From contig LIIK01000030.1 of assembly GCA_001421095.1 (NCBI GenBank), positions 2,278 through 30,224 of the forward strand: DNA of 27,947 nt. Direction: 5' to 3'. Shown here piece by piece: positions 15,200 through 23,515 of the stretch. How positions within the stretch are numbered: the stretch's first letter is position 1; each line of letters begins with the position of its first letter. Made by a program: the position numbers and the translations under genes. Below the pieces are notes generated by a model, which had not been told where the DNA came from, searched no databases, and was given only the letters and a program-made list of their open reading frames with translations. Origin of the DNA: Candidatus [Bacteroides] periocalifornicus (GTDB lineage Bacteria; Bacteroidota; Bacteroidia; Bacteroidales; CAJPTX01).

Positions 15200-16264
15200 A
15201 TGGAAGCGGGGAGTGGAGGTTATCTCGTGTTGGTTCGCCTGAGCGCACTGGGCGATGTGGTAATGGTACTACCCCTGCTGCAGGCACTCAGGGTGCAGTA
15301 CCCCAACCTGAGGCTGTTGCTGGTCTCTCAGCCATTCGCCGAAGATCTGGTGTCCACGGTGCCCGGGGTGGAGTTCATGCCCGCGAGGGTACGGGATAGG
15401 CATCGCGGAATTCGGGGTATTTGGCGGCTAGCACGTGAAATATGCCGCACAGGTGGAATGGCTAAGGTAGCAGATCTCCACCAGGTGTTGAGATCCCGTA
15501 TCCTATTATTATTCATAAGGTTACTGCGACTCCCGAGATGGGTTCGGGCTGCCACTATACGGAAGGGGCGGCGGGAGAAGAGGCTGTTGGTACGGGGTGC
15601 TATTCATAGGCAGCTAGAGCACTCGGTGGAACGGTATGCCGAGGTCGTTGCACGGTTGGGCTATCCCGTAGAGATACCCTATAGGCTCGGAGGATTGCCA
15701 CTCCGCCCATTGCCCGAGGTGCTAGAGAGCCTGCTGCATGCGGGAAAAGGGGCTATAGGTATTGCGCCGTTTGCCAAGCATCGGGCAAAGATGTACCCAG
15801 CGGCGAGAATGCTTGAGGTAGCGCAGAGTTTGCAGAGAAATGGGTATCGCCTATTTCTCTACGGTGGCGGGACGCAGGAGGTCGCCATACTGCAGGAATG
15901 GGGCAGGGAGCTACCAGATGCTGTGGTAGTGCCTGGGCTGGGGCTACGGCTCGGGCAGGAGCTACAGCTCATGGCGAGGATGCAGGTGGTGGTGAGTATG
16001 GACTCGGCCAATATGCACTTGGCCTCATGGGCTGGCGTACCAGTGGTGAGCGTCTGGTTGGCTACACACCCCAATGCGGGTTTTCTGGCATGGGGGCAAA
16101 GCTTGGCCAATGTGGTGGCGAGAGGGGATTTGGATTGCCGTCCCTGCTCTATCTTCGGCAATAAACCTTGCAGGCGTGGCGACTATGCCTGTGGGGATAT
16201 AGCCCCTGGGGTAGTGGTAGAGCGGGTAATGGGGATCATCGGGCGGGATAAGCCGATAGAATAG
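15200..16264 (+). CDS. Glycosyltransferase family 9 (heptosyltransferase-like)
   Basis: GT9 enzyme of 354 residues with the GT-B fold. The N-terminal domain begins LVLVRLSALGDVVMVLPL (9-26), the family hallmark. The C-terminal donor-binding domain has IGIAPFAKHRAKMYP (186-200) and SMDSANMHLASWAGVPVVSVW (266-286). GT9 enzymes typically transfer heptose from ADP-heptose to the lipopolysaccharide inner core at the cytoplasmic face, though the real donor here is not visible. Four cysteines near the end (313, 316, 324, 331, in CRPCS, NKPC and YAC contexts) occur in many Bacteroidota members and could bind metal or form a cluster. Paired with the DUF4254 gene upstream; queF follows after 31 bases. 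Confidence 0.9.
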   Translation: MEAGSGGYLVLVRLSALGDVVMVLPLLQALRVQYPNLRLLLVSQPFAEDLVSTVPGVEFMPARVRDRHRGIRGIWRLAREICRTGGMAKVADLHQVLRSRILLLFIRLLRLPRWVRAATIRKGRREKRLLVRGAIHRQLEHSVERYAEVVARLGYPVEIPYRLGGLPLRPLPEVLESLLHAGKGAIGIAPFAKHRAKMYPAARMLEVAQSLQRNGYRLFLYGGGTQEVAILQEWGRELPDAVVVPGLGLRLGQELQLMARMQVVVSMDSANMHLASWAGVPVVSVWLATHPNAGFLAWGQSLANVVARGDLDCRPCSIFGNKPCRRGDYACGDIAPGVVVERVMGIIGRDKPIE

Positions 16265-16295
16265 CCAATGGAAGATACCGTGGGAGGAAGCTGTA

Positions 16296-17159
16296 ATGGT
16301 TAGAGAGTGCCGTCCGTCAGTTCCAACGCTCCTGGGGCAGAAGACCGAGAGTCCTACGAGCTATGCGCCAGAGGTTCTTACCCCTATCCCTCGGCAACAT
16401 CCAGAGGTAGAGCGCGAGGATGCTCTAACTCGTGCCGTGGGCTATGATGCTTGGCATGCTTGGGAGGCTAGTTGCCTTACCAATGGAGGGCTACCCGTGG
16501 TGACGATGCTGAAGGTGGTCTATTCGTCCGATTCTCCCTACCTCGTGGAGAGCAAGTCGTTCAAGCTGTACCTCCATTCGCTGAATAGCACGCGGTTTGG
16601 GAGTACCCCGGCAGAGGCACGTAGCGAATTGGCGCAATTGGTGGCGCAAGACCTCTCTAGCGTGCTCCAGACCAAGGTGAGATGCTACCCCCATGTGGCT
16701 CTAGGTGGACAATTTGATTTTGAGGGTTTTGAGATTCTAGAGGAGGGGCTTAACGGATTGGATCTCAACCAACAGGAATCCTACCTACTCCCTCCAGTAG
16801 GCGAACCGCATGAGGTAAGGGTCTGTACGCATTTGCTCAGGAGCAATTGTCCTGTTACAGGGCAGCCAGATTGGGGCAACCTCTATGTGCAGGCGTTGGT
16901 GAATGGGAGCATAAACCCTGCGCAATTGCTGCGGATGGTGGTAGGGATGCGAGACGAACGGATGTTCCACGAGCAGGCCTGTGAGCAGATCTACGGGCAG
17001 CTGTGGGGGGGGCTACACCCAGCTAGGCTATTGGTGGCGTGCCTCTATACACGGCGAGGGGGCATAGATATTTGCCCAGTAAGAGCGAGCGATGCGGGGT
17101 ATTTACCGCGTTTTCTTGGGCAGCCTGAGGTGCTCACGCGGCCTAGCTGGAGGCAGTAG
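16296..17159 (+). CDS. queF: NADPH-dependent 7-cyano-7-deazaguanine reductase, bimodular QueF
   Basis: QueF of 287 residues reduces the nitrile of preQ0 to preQ1 using two NADPH, in queuosine tRNA modification. Visible signatures are the QueF motif ESKSFKLYL (85-93), the catalytic Cys185 in SNCPVTGQPDWG, Asp192 in the same block, and MFHEQACEQIY (223-233) for substrate binding. Its length and the placement of the ESKSFK motif in the first half and Cys in the second match the bimodular (E. coli type) form rather than the short Bacillus type. No other queuosine gene is near and no preQ1 riboswitch fits the 31-base spacer upstream. It appears to travel in a glycosyltransferase run by position only. 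Confidence 0.93.
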   Translation: MVRECRPSVPTLLGQKTESPTSYAPEVLTPIPRQHPEVEREDALTRAVGYDAWHAWEASCLTNGGLPVVTMLKVVYSSDSPYLVESKSFKLYLHSLNSTRFGSTPAEARSELAQLVAQDLSSVLQTKVRCYPHVALGGQFDFEGFEILEEGLNGLDLNQQESYLLPPVGEPHEVRVCTHLLRSNCPVTGQPDWGNLYVQALVNGSINPAQLLRMVVGMRDERMFHEQACEQIYGQLWGGLHPARLLVACLYTRRGGIDICPVRASDAGYLPRFLGQPEVLTRPSWRQ

Positions 17160-17179
17160 GCCATTTACTCCGCCACCCC

Positions 17180-20100
17180 ATGCAGACTCCAGCAGACCAC
17201 CAGTTTCTGAGGTGCGTGAAGCGTATTGGCGTTCTGCTGCTGCTGGGCTGCTTGCCGATGGTGCTCATTGCTCAGCAGCCCAACCCATTCAGTAACCTCT
17301 CGGTGATACGGTTGACGCTGGAGCCTTGGCATCCCAACGTGTCTGCCAACCCAATAGCCCCAGGTTCGGTGCGTCTATTGGATACCATAGCAGGGGTGAA
17401 CGTGTGGGTAGATTCTCTGGGTTCGGGGTTGCACTTCAGCTACCCTGAGGAGCGAGATGGCGATACGGTGGCGGTGCAATTCCGCACGCTTCCTTTCTCA
17501 CTCGAACAGCGATTCTCAGTGAGGGCTCTTCGGGGAGCAATGTCGCAGGATGCTGGGCAACTCGGGCAAGGAGGGTATAGCGGGAGGTCGGGCGGGCTGT
17601 CGGCTGTAGACTACCCCTTTACGCTCAAGGGGTATGCCCAACGACAGATGGCTCTTACAGAGCAAACAGCAGCGCAGTCGTCTGGCAATATTGACCTTAC
17701 GCTTGACGGGGAACTCCCCAACTGCCTGAGGATACATGGCGAGCTCCTTAGCCAAAATCTGCCCTTTCAGCCAGAAGGTACAAGTCTGGAAGTGAAGGCT
17801 CTCGATAGGATGTACCTCCGAGTGGGGGATAGCGCATGGCAGGTGGAGGGGGGCGATTTGCAGCTAACTTCGCCAAGAGGGCATTTCCTATCCTATTCGC
17901 TCCCCATACAGGGGGTTGGGTACAGGTTTCAGGGGGCAGTGCCGGGTGTAGATAGCCTGGGTGTGCAGGTGGCAGGGGGTGTGGCAAAGGGACAAAGACA
18001 ACGGGCCAGATTAACGCCGCAAGAAGGGGTGCAGGGACCCTACCGGCTGCAAGGGGAACGGGGTTTTGTGCAAGCGTTGGTCTTGGCAGGGTCTGAATCG
18101 GTCTACATCGATGGTGAGCTGCTAGTTCGGGGTGAAGATTATGATTACACCATAGACTATAATCTTGGCGAAATCACCTTTACTGCCCGCAAACCGATAG
18201 TGGCGACTATGGAGATAGTGGTTGACTATCAGATTCTCCAGAGTTCCTATACCAAGTATACCGCCCAGGGTTTGGCAGGGGTTAAGCTTGGGAGTTGGTA
18301 TACGAAAATCCACACGATCTTACAGCACGATGCAGCCAGCAGCCTACAAGCAGATGGAGGGGCAGAATCCATCGTGCAACAGCTGGCTACGCTCAACCCT
18401 GGTGAGCAGGGATGGTTACTCCCCAGTCGGCGTACGGTAGACGGAATGCGAGAAGATGGCTACCAGCTGATAGATACGCTCGTGGAGGGAGTACGCTACG
18501 CAAAGTTCAACTACACTCCAGCCGGTGTGGTCGATTCGCTCTACCGAGTGCCTTTCGTCTACGTAGGCGAGGAGAAGGGTGATTATCTGCTCACGCAAGG
18601 GGATAATAATACCCAGATCTTCAATTGGATAGCTCCTGTTAGCAATATTCACCGGGGTGATTATCAGGCGGGGAGGAGGGTAGAGCCCCCCCAGTCGTCA
18701 CAACGAGTACAGGTAGACTTAGGACGGGATTGGGCCGCAGGGGTTGCTAGAACAGAGCTGCAAACTGCGTATAGCCGTGTGAACTTTAACACCCTATCAC
18801 AGGGTAGGCGACAATTGGCAGAAGGGGTTGCTTTGAGGATGGCGCACAGTCAGAGGATCTTGGGCAATTCCACAAGAGGGCTGTTCACGGGTGGGGAGCT
18901 CAGCTATGCAAGCCCGAAATTCAGCGGTGTTGAGGATTATCGCCCTGTGGATTATTACACCAACTGGGGGATCACATCGCGAGATGCTGAAGGCCGTTGG
19001 CTCGATGCTGCAGCGTGGGTGGCTGCACGCCAGGCAAGCGGAGAGTCTCGGCTTACCGCAGGTGCTATCCGTGGGCGAGAGGTGCAGGGTTATAGTCTAG
19101 TGCTCAATCAGCAGTACCATTGGTCTCGTTGGACACTCTTGACTAACGTCTCCGCACGGCGTACTCGGTTGGCTGGAATTCCCCTTCGGGTAGGCCAGGC
19201 TAACCTAGAGCTATCGAGAACGTTGAATCGAGTGATAGCTACCATCTTTGCTCGTGGTAAGTGGTTGCTGCGCAAAGGTGGCGTACCTGGAGAGGCCGCA
19301 CCGTATGCTTGGTGGCAGTCTGGCTTGCGGGTATCTTTAGCTGATACCTTGCGGCATAGAGCCTTGGCGGAGCTTAGTTACCGTGAAGATCTCCCATTGG
19401 ACTCCGTCCATTCCCACAGGCAACGGGCGCTAGAGTTCCGGGCCAATACCCAGCTGCAGCTCCCCTATCAGGGTTCATTGCTCGGGGTGCTTACGGTGCG
19501 TGGCATACAGCGGGCGGGGCACTTGCAGTACGGTTCATTGCAGACGTCCATCCTTAGCCATATCGGTTACTTTCAACCGTTGCTTTCGGGAAGAGCTGTA
19601 GTAGCGGTGGATACCGATTTTGGCAGCGAGCGTAGGCCAAAGTGGCAGCTTCACTATGTGCAAGTTCCCGTGGGGCAAGGGCAGTATGCTTGGGTAGATC
19701 TCAATGGTGATGGTATTCCGCAGCTTTCAGAATTTGTGCGTGCCCAGTTTCCCGATCAGGCTCGCTGGGTGCTACAACGTGTCCCCTCATCATCCTCATC
19801 CCGTGTGATTACCCATACGGGCCGAGTACGAATCCAGCTCTCGCCACGCTCAGGCCAGGTGGCTATAAATGATAGCACACCTCTGTGGCACCGGATCGAT
19901 GCTACGCTAGAAGGCAGCATGCTCCGTAAGCGTGCCGATGCCAAGTGGGGGCGATTATTGGATCCTACGGCTTCGTTCCGCGACTCAGTGCTGCTGGAGG
20001 CGATGCAGCAGGTGGGCGTATCGGTTATGCTTAATCGTGATGCAGAGCCGCTGGGGCTAACCTATCGTTTTGCCTACCAGCAGGGAGGGCAGACGTTAGC

Positions 20101-20641
20101 GCAGGGCCTCTCTGCCCAGTGGCGACGTGCCCACGCGTGGGAACTTGCTACGCCAAACCGCGTAGGGTGGGGGGGCAGTGTGGAGTATGTGCTGGCTCAG
20201 GGTTCGCAGAGTTTGCCCTATATGCCAGAGACCTCGCTGTTTGCCCGTGAACAGAGCTGGGAGTTTAAAGTGCTGTGGAGAGGGCAACAGGGGCAATCGT
20301 ACACTCTAATGGCGCAGTGGAAGGGGATTACGATTCCCGCGCAGTCTGCGAATGCCAGTATAAAACGGGTTGAACTGTTAGCAAACCGCCCGCTGGCCCT
20401 TCGTTGGGAAATCCAGAGCAACCTGTCCTACGCCAATCTTCGCACAACATTGAACAGCGCCGATCCACGAAGCTATACCCTACAGCAGGGATTAGCCCCC
20501 GGGCATAACATTTTGCTGGGCGCAACCCTCCGGTACCGAATTACGAAGTACTTGCAAGCCTCGTTGTTATACCAGATGCGCTCGCTAGGGCTAGATACCC
20601 CGGTGCATTCAGGGAGCGTACAGCTTAAAGCTGTGTTTTAG
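17180..20641 (+). CDS. Large outer-membrane beta-barrel-like protein
   Basis: Secreted protein of 1153 residues. A signal peptide (VLLLLGCLPMVLIA|Q, cleavage about residue 31) is followed by a periplasmic beta-rich part. That part contains VLAGSESVYIDGELLVRGED and then YDYTIDYNLGEITFT (about 319-333), a motif I associate with large Bacteroidota surface proteins of unknown function. A calcium-loop-like DLNGDGIPQLSEF starts near residue 839. Many alternating strands follow and the chain ends in LKAVF, the aromatic C-terminal end expected of an outer-membrane barrel strand. It starts 20 bases after queF. It is not a TonB receptor, as I see no plug or TonB box. Function unknown; transport or surface-assembly roles are possible. 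Confidence 0.7.
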   Translation: MQTPADHQFLRCVKRIGVLLLLGCLPMVLIAQQPNPFSNLSVIRLTLEPWHPNVSANPIAPGSVRLLDTIAGVNVWVDSLGSGLHFSYPEERDGDTVAVQFRTLPFSLEQRFSVRALRGAMSQDAGQLGQGGYSGRSGGLSAVDYPFTLKGYAQRQMALTEQTAAQSSGNIDLTLDGELPNCLRIHGELLSQNLPFQPEGTSLEVKALDRMYLRVGDSAWQVEGGDLQLTSPRGHFLSYSLPIQGVGYRFQGAVPGVDSLGVQVAGGVAKGQRQRARLTPQEGVQGPYRLQGERGFVQALVLAGSESVYIDGELLVRGEDYDYTIDYNLGEITFTARKPIVATMEIVVDYQILQSSYTKYTAQGLAGVKLGSWYTKIHTILQHDAASSLQADGGAESIVQQLATLNPGEQGWLLPSRRTVDGMREDGYQLIDTLVEGVRYAKFNYTPAGVVDSLYRVPFVYVGEEKGDYLLTQGDNNTQIFNWIAPVSNIHRGDYQAGRRVEPPQSSQRVQVDLGRDWAAGVARTELQTAYSRVNFNTLSQGRRQLAEGVALRMAHSQRILGNSTRGLFTGGELSYASPKFSGVEDYRPVDYYTNWGITSRDAEGRWLDAAAWVAARQASGESRLTAGAIRGREVQGYSLVLNQQYHWSRWTLLTNVSARRTRLAGIPLRVGQANLELSRTLNRVIATIFARGKWLLRKGGVPGEAAPYAWWQSGLRVSLADTLRHRALAELSYREDLPLDSVHSHRQRALEFRANTQLQLPYQGSLLGVLTVRGIQRAGHLQYGSLQTSILSHIGYFQPLLSGRAVVAVDTDFGSERRPKWQLHYVQVPVGQGQYAWVDLNGDGIPQLSEFVRAQFPDQARWVLQRVPSSSSSRVITHTGRVRIQLSPRSGQVAINDSTPLWHRIDATLEGSMLRKRADAKWGRLLDPTASFRDSVLLEAMQQVGVSVMLNRDAEPLGLTYRFAYQQGGQTLAQGLSAQWRRAHAWELATPNRVGWGGSVEYVLAQGSQSLPYMPETSLFAREQSWEFKVLWRGQQGQSYTLMAQWKGITIPAQSANASIKRVELLANRPLALRWEIQSNLSYANLRTTLNSADPRSYTLQQGLAPGHNILLGATLRYRITKYLQASLLYQMRSLGLDTPVHSGSVQLKAVF

Positions 20642-20651
20642 GTGGAGACGT

Positions 20652-20685
20652 AAAAAAACGCATCACTGCTGTGTTGTGCGCTTTT
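20652..20685 (+). terminator. Probable terminator after the barrel-protein gene
   Basis: CGCA and CAC (20659-20666) can pair with GTG and TGCG (20671-20680) around a small internal loop, with A-rich sequence before and CTTTT after. It sits about 20 bases after the stop codon and before the next promoter. Confidence 0.45.
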
Positions 20686-20714
20686 ACCATGTGTAAAAAA
20701 CCGTGTAAATTAGC

Positions 20715-20722
20715 TACCTTTG
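20715..20722 (+). promoter_or_regulatory. Bacteroidota -7 promoter element TACCTTTG
   Basis: Exact TAnnTTTG match, 22 bases before GTG 20745, supporting independent transcription of the receiver-like gene. Confidence 0.65.
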
Positions 20723-20744
20723 CGGGCTAAAATCTGGTAGAGTC

Positions 20745-21248
20745 GTGACAGATATACTCGTGAACCTCTACGTGGTGGATTCCAACCCCACCTACCTGAC
20801 GGAGTTGATGCAGACGCTCTCGCCCAGCCTTCGCTGTAGGGTGATGCAGTATGGAGGAGGTGAGCAGCTTGTGTCTGAGTTGCCCGACATGGAATTCCCG
20901 CCCAACCAGATGCACATCGCGCTTGTGGCATACCAGTTCATGGCGCAAACCCACATGACGCTCAATGGGCTAGAGGTCTTGGAGTCTATCCAGCGAGCCT
21001 CGCCCCACGTAATGGTGGTGATGCTAGCCAATGGGAACGAGGTGGAGTACAGCGCGCTTGCCGTAGCAGAGGGGGCATTGGCAGTAGTTCCACGCTCCTC
21101 CACCATGGTTATCCAGATTACCAGCGTTATACTGCGCTACACCAGCACCACACGGGTAACCATCCGTCGCCTGCAGCTGCTAAAGCTACTCATAGCGCTT
21201 TGCGTGGGCGTTGTGCTATTCTGCATAGCACTGGTGGTCTGTCAGTAG
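20745..21248 (+). CDS. Degenerate response-regulator receiver with C-terminal membrane anchor
   Basis: A 167-residue protein beginning at GTG 20745 (GTG 20760 also possible). The first 130 residues follow the receiver (CheY-like) pattern: strand LYVVDSNP (8-15), strand HIALVAYQF (57-65), NGLEVLESI (74-82), strand VMVVML (89-94) and GALAVVPRS (110-118). The phosphoacceptor Asp is replaced by Ala62 and the conserved Lys by Arg117, so phosphorylation is not expected. A hydrophobic helix (about 146-166) anchors the C-terminus, with the receiver in the cytoplasm. There is no output domain or kinase nearby. It may act as a membrane scaffold or sensor by protein contacts. It converges on the next minus-strand gene with a 7-base gap. 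Confidence 0.7.
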   Translation: MTDILVNLYVVDSNPTYLTELMQTLSPSLRCRVMQYGGGEQLVSELPDMEFPPNQMHIALVAYQFMAQTHMTLNGLEVLESIQRASPHVMVVMLANGNEVEYSALAVAEGALAVVPRSSTMVIQITSVILRYTSTTRVTIRRLQLLKLLIALCVGVVLFCIALVVCQ

Positions 21249-21255
21249 AGCGCAT

Positions 21256-22287
21256 TTACCAGGCTAGCACTACCCCTATAGGCAGGTGGTCGCTCACGCC
21301 CCCGTAGTATTGTGGCCCCTGGTAGGTTCGCAGAGGGCGCACACCACCGTAAGCCCAGTCTTCCTCCAGCAGGCTTGGGTGGCTTCCCAGGTAGAAACCG
21401 CCCCCGCTGATATGGAGCCCCTTGCGGCTTAGCAGGCTTGGGGAGGCGAACATGTGGTCTATCTGTTCCCAGCACCCGTGGTACTTGTAGCCTGCCGAGG
21501 GTTCTTTGTCCTCTGCCATGCGAGGGAGTAGGTAGAGCAACCCTTGCTGTATTGCAGTGCTTAGCTGCTTGTTGGCTATACGGGTGAATAGGCTAGAGTT
21601 CGATTCGTCATTGAAATCGCCCATTACCAGGATCTTCGCGAGCGGCTGTAGGCTACGCAACGAATCGAGGTAGTGGCGTAGCTGGTGCAGAGCAGCTAGC
21701 CTCCGGGAATCTGACAGGGTGCCGCTTCCCCTTTTTGATGGCCAGTGGCATTGCACTACCCAGAGGGTATCGTTGCCTATTGCAAAAGTGCATGCCAGCA
21801 TATCGCGCGAGTAGATGTGGGCAGCACTATCGGTTAGCACGGGAATCCATGCCGAATGGAGTAGAGTGGCGAGATCCAGGCGGTAGAGGAGCGCAACATC
21901 TATGCCCCTCGGGTCTGGCGAATCGCGGTGCACAATCCTATAGCCGAGTCTGCGTAGCGGTGTTCGGTCGCGCAGAACCTCTAGCACCCGTCGATTTTCT
22001 ACCTCAGCCAGACCTATGAGTGCCACGGGGAGGCCATGCCCTGCATTTATTACCGCTTTGCTAAGTCCTACAGCCTTGGCTTGCAGCCTCTTCGTTGTCC
22101 AGTGGTAAGCTCCACTCGGAGTGAAGGTGGTATCCCTATTTACGCTGTCGGCCCTTGGGTCAAAGAGATTTTCCACATTGTAGGCCACCACCACGCACCT
22201 ATTGATCTGCGCGGGGCAAGTCCATGGTGAGCAGCAAAGGAACAGTAGGAGGATTCCAGCTGCTAAGGATGCTCGGAGCGAATACAT
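21256..22287 (-). CDS. Secreted endonuclease/exonuclease/phosphatase family protein
   Basis: Protein of 343 residues of the EEP (DNase I-like) superfamily with an N-terminal signal peptide (ILLLFLCCSPWTCPAQ; Cys residues in the hydrophobic core leave a lipoprotein possible). Active-site blocks are visible in order: AYNVENLFD near residue 35, GLAEVEN near 92, DPRGIDVALLYR, QCHWPSKRG with the catalytic His, MGDFNDE, EQIDHMF and the terminal SDHLPIGV. All metal and catalytic residues appear intact. Family members hydrolyse phosphodiesters in nucleic acids or phosphoinositides; an extracytoplasmic nuclease acquiring nucleotides is the simplest guess. It reads in the same direction as the dehydratase gene, 84 bases apart. 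Confidence 0.88.
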   Translation of the reverse strand: MYSLRASLAAGILLLFLCCSPWTCPAQINRCVVVAYNVENLFDPRADSVNRDTTFTPSGAYHWTTKRLQAKAVGLSKAVINAGHGLPVALIGLAEVENRRVLEVLRDRTPLRRLGYRIVHRDSPDPRGIDVALLYRLDLATLLHSAWIPVLTDSAAHIYSRDMLACTFAIGNDTLWVVQCHWPSKRGSGTLSDSRRLAALHQLRHYLDSLRSLQPLAKILVMGDFNDESNSSLFTRIANKQLSTAIQQGLLYLLPRMAEDKEPSAGYKYHGCWEQIDHMFASPSLLSRKGLHISGGGFYLGSHPSLLEEDWAYGGVRPLRTYQGPQYYGGVSDHLPIGVVLAW

Positions 22288-22325
22288 GGTAACGGCTGGG
22301 GGCTTACCAGCATTAGCAACTACGC

Positions 22326-22357
22326 GCCTGCTACGCTTTGGTGTGGCAGGCTATTTT
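22326..22357 (+). terminator. Plus-oriented hairpin with T tract between two minus-strand genes
   Basis: GCCTGCTACGC (22326-22336), loop TTTG and GTGTGGCAGGC (22341-22351) form an 11-bp stem that needs G-U pairs on the plus strand, followed by TATTTTT. Orientation is opposite to both flanking genes, so it would stop antisense transcription; it may simply be a spacer hairpin. Confidence 0.45.
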
Positions 22358-22371
22358 TGTGCGGCCCCGCG

Positions 22372-23382
22372 CTAGCCATGCGTGGGGAGTTTCGCTATTT
22401 TCTCCCTGAGCGTATCTACCGTTTCCCACATTTGGTTGCTGTCGCTGCTGTAGTGGAAGTCCGCGGGTACAGGTTTGCCCTGGTGGTGGGCCAGGTAATC
22501 AGAGGGTTTGTGGCTGCATGAATTCGCGGGTAGTATGGCGTAGTAAGGCCCAAGATCTATGGTCGATAGGGCATCGGTGGGTGTTATCATCTCCTCATGC
22601 AGCTTCTCCCCGGGCCTAATCCCCACTTCTCTGAGCGGCAGTCCTGGGGCTATAGCCTCAGCCAAATCGGTAATGCGGTATGAGGGGATTTTGGGGATGA
22701 AAATCTCCCCGCCAAGGTGGTGTTCTACTGCGAAAAACACCAGGCTGATGCCCTCCGGTAGCGATATGTTGAATCGCGTCATCCGACGGTCTGTAATTGG
22801 CAGGCTATCGGCATGTTCGTCTCTCAGGCGCTGGAAGAAGGGGATTACAGAACCTCGGCTCCCCATCACGTTGCCATAGCGAACCACGGAGAATTTCGCA
22901 TCGTGCGCCCCCCGGATGTTGTTGGCTGCTATGAAGAGTTTATCGCTAGTGAGCTTGGTGGCCCCATAGAGATTCGTGGGGGCGCAAGCCTTATCGGTCG
23001 ACAGCGCTATGGTGTGTTTTACCCCGTGGTAGAGCGCGGCATTTATCACATTCTGGGCGCCGCCAATGTTGGTCTTAATGCACTCATCGGGGTTGTATTC
23101 GGCAGTATCCACCTGCTTCATGGCGGCAGCGTGGATTATGAGATCCACACCCTCGCAGGCTCTTTTCAGCCGCTCTCCATCGCGCACGTCGCCAATGAAG
23201 TAGCGCATCTGCGGGTATTCTTGGACCCCGAACCGTTGCCGCATCTCGTACTGCTTGAGTTCGTCGCGCGAGTACACCACTATTCTACGCACTCCCGGGT
23301 AGTCTCGCAGGAGTGCCTGCACGCACGCCTGTCCAAAGGACCCCGTTCCTCCCGTTATCAATATCGAATGGCAATGCTGCAT
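22372..23382 (-). CDS. pseB: UDP-N-acetylglucosamine 4,6-dehydratase (PseB/FlaA1 type)
   Basis: Short-chain dehydrogenase-type dehydratase of 336 residues converting UDP-GlcNAc to a 4-keto-6-deoxy hexose nucleotide. ATG 23382 is preferred; a GTG at 23400 lies almost on the expected transcription start. Visible parts are the NAD(P)-binding TGGTGSFG (10-17), IGDVRD, HAAAMKQVDTAEYNP, catalytic STDKA with Thr129, Asp130 and Lys131, then LYGATKL with Tyr139 and Lys143. These match the FlaA1 catalytic residues with a shift of two. The single-domain length fits the soluble PseB-type rather than the membrane CapD type. Products feed pseudaminic-acid-like or other deoxy-amino sugars in surface glycans. 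PseC and other pathway genes are not in the window, so the symbol is tentative. Confidence 0.88.
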   Translation of the reverse strand: MQHCHSILITGGTGSFGQACVQALLRDYPGVRRIVVYSRDELKQYEMRQRFGVQEYPQMRYFIGDVRDGERLKRACEGVDLIIHAAAMKQVDTAEYNPDECIKTNIGGAQNVINAALYHGVKHTIALSTDKACAPTNLYGATKLTSDKLFIAANNIRGAHDAKFSVVRYGNVMGSRGSVIPFFQRLRDEHADSLPITDRRMTRFNISLPEGISLVFFAVEHHLGGEIFIPKIPSYRITDLAEAIAPGLPLREVGIRPGEKLHEEMITPTDALSTIDLGPYYAILPANSCSHKPSDYLAHHQGKPVPADFHYSSDSNQMWETVDTLREKIAKLPTHG

Positions 23383-23413
23383 ATTCCAGCTATATTTCAC
23401 CCCTCACAACGGG

Positions 23414-23421
23414 CAAAGGTA
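23414..23421 (-). promoter_or_regulatory. Bacteroidota -7 promoter element TACCTTTG (minus strand)
   Basis: The minus strand reads TACCTTTG, an exact consensus match, 31 bases before ATG 23382. It supports that start for the dehydratase and sits in the 133-base divergent spacer shared with the UDP-glucose dehydrogenase gene, for which I see no clear promoter. Confidence 0.65.
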
Positions 23422-23515
23422 CGTCTTTTTCGGCAGATAGATGGATATCTCGCCTCTTTTCACTTATTTAGCATTCGCTTTAGAGCTATTGTATGTGCTG
23501 TAACTCTTTCTATTT

